The position numbers were made by a program, and so were the translations under genes. A stretch of DNA of 55,611 nucleotides, taken from NCBI GenBank assembly GCA_964518765.1, contig CAZFJC010000018.1:1-55611 (forward strand). The letters run 5' to 3'. Positions 55,530-55,611 of the stretch are shown here, piece by piece (position 1 is the first letter of the stretch; every line of letters begins with the position of its first letter). The notes under the pieces were generated by a model that did not search any database, was not told the DNA's origin, and saw only the letters and a program-made list of their open reading frames with translations. This stretch comes from CAZPNX01 sp964518765. Lineage in GTDB: Bacteria > Edwardsbacteria > AC1 > EtOH8.

Positions 55530-55611
55530 TTTTGCATCCTTGTCAGCGTTTTTCGGAAGGTAATGCATGGTGATTTCGGACCAAATATGATATATTTTTT
55601 GAATGAAAATA

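Overview
The window looks like chromosome from a GC-rich Gram-negative bacterium with an outer membrane. Supporting genes are an RND efflux pump, LolA-like and CsgG-like proteins, probable beta-barrel proteins, penicillin-binding proteins and a YkuD transpeptidase. The secreted protein at 114-1097 ends in a Por/T9SS-type (FlgD-like) sorting domain. Such a domain in a GC-rich genome points to the FCB group or a neighbouring candidate phylum (the Edwardsbacteria/TA06/WOR-3/Zixibacteria type of lineage). That placement is inference; no rRNA is present. Coding density is high, and no prophage, intact insertion sequence or CRISPR array was seen.

Layout. 1-3.7 kb (minus): AT-rich sorting-domain protein, PBP4-type DacB, HNH nuclease, small anchored protein. 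3.8 kb: tRNA-Ala(GGC) with its own promoter and terminator. 4-9 kb (minus): FtsX without FtsE, PBP1C, MBL-fold hydrolase, small membrane protein, cyclophilin. 9 kb (plus): rpsU with an odd start. 9.2-12.8 kb (minus): five overlapping genes HIT / TudS-like / GNAT-YoaP / rsmA / UbiA-family. 13-19.5 kb (minus): membrane protein and a 1995-residue alpha-2-macroglobulin. 19.5-22.2 kb (minus): overlapping methyltransferase, AAC(6')-like, GNAT and MBL genes. 22.3-29.5 kb (plus): a TetR-controlled envelope module of LolA-like protein, two FtsX-type permeases, a broken hydrolase, an ABC ATPase and an outer-membrane protein.

29.5-39.5 kb: TPR protein and mnmE (minus), then YkuD transpeptidase, NatA and a NatB-CPBP protease fusion (plus), then a beta-barrel, CsgG-like lipoprotein, TPR protein and EamA transporter (minus). 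39.5-45.9 kb (minus): a possible envelope machine with an ExbB/MotA-like four-helix membrane protein, a single-helix periplasmic coiled-coil protein, an outer-membrane-like protein, and a WD40 / degenerate-caspase / EF-hand protein. 46-48.3 kb (plus): ChlI-like AAA+ and ChlD-like VWA chelatase subunits joined through a slippery A9 run. 48.4-51 kb (plus): two EamA transporters and a stand-alone Cas6-like protein. 51-55.6 kb (minus): cupin, RND pump and its adaptor.

Two expression features stand out. Several genes have well-spaced sigma70-type promoters whose -10 box lies 5-9 bases before the start codon, suggesting leaderless or nearly leaderless mRNAs. Intergenic gaps also carry short palindromic or repeat elements of kinds seen across many bacterial phyla; one of them appears to have become the N-terminus of a gene.
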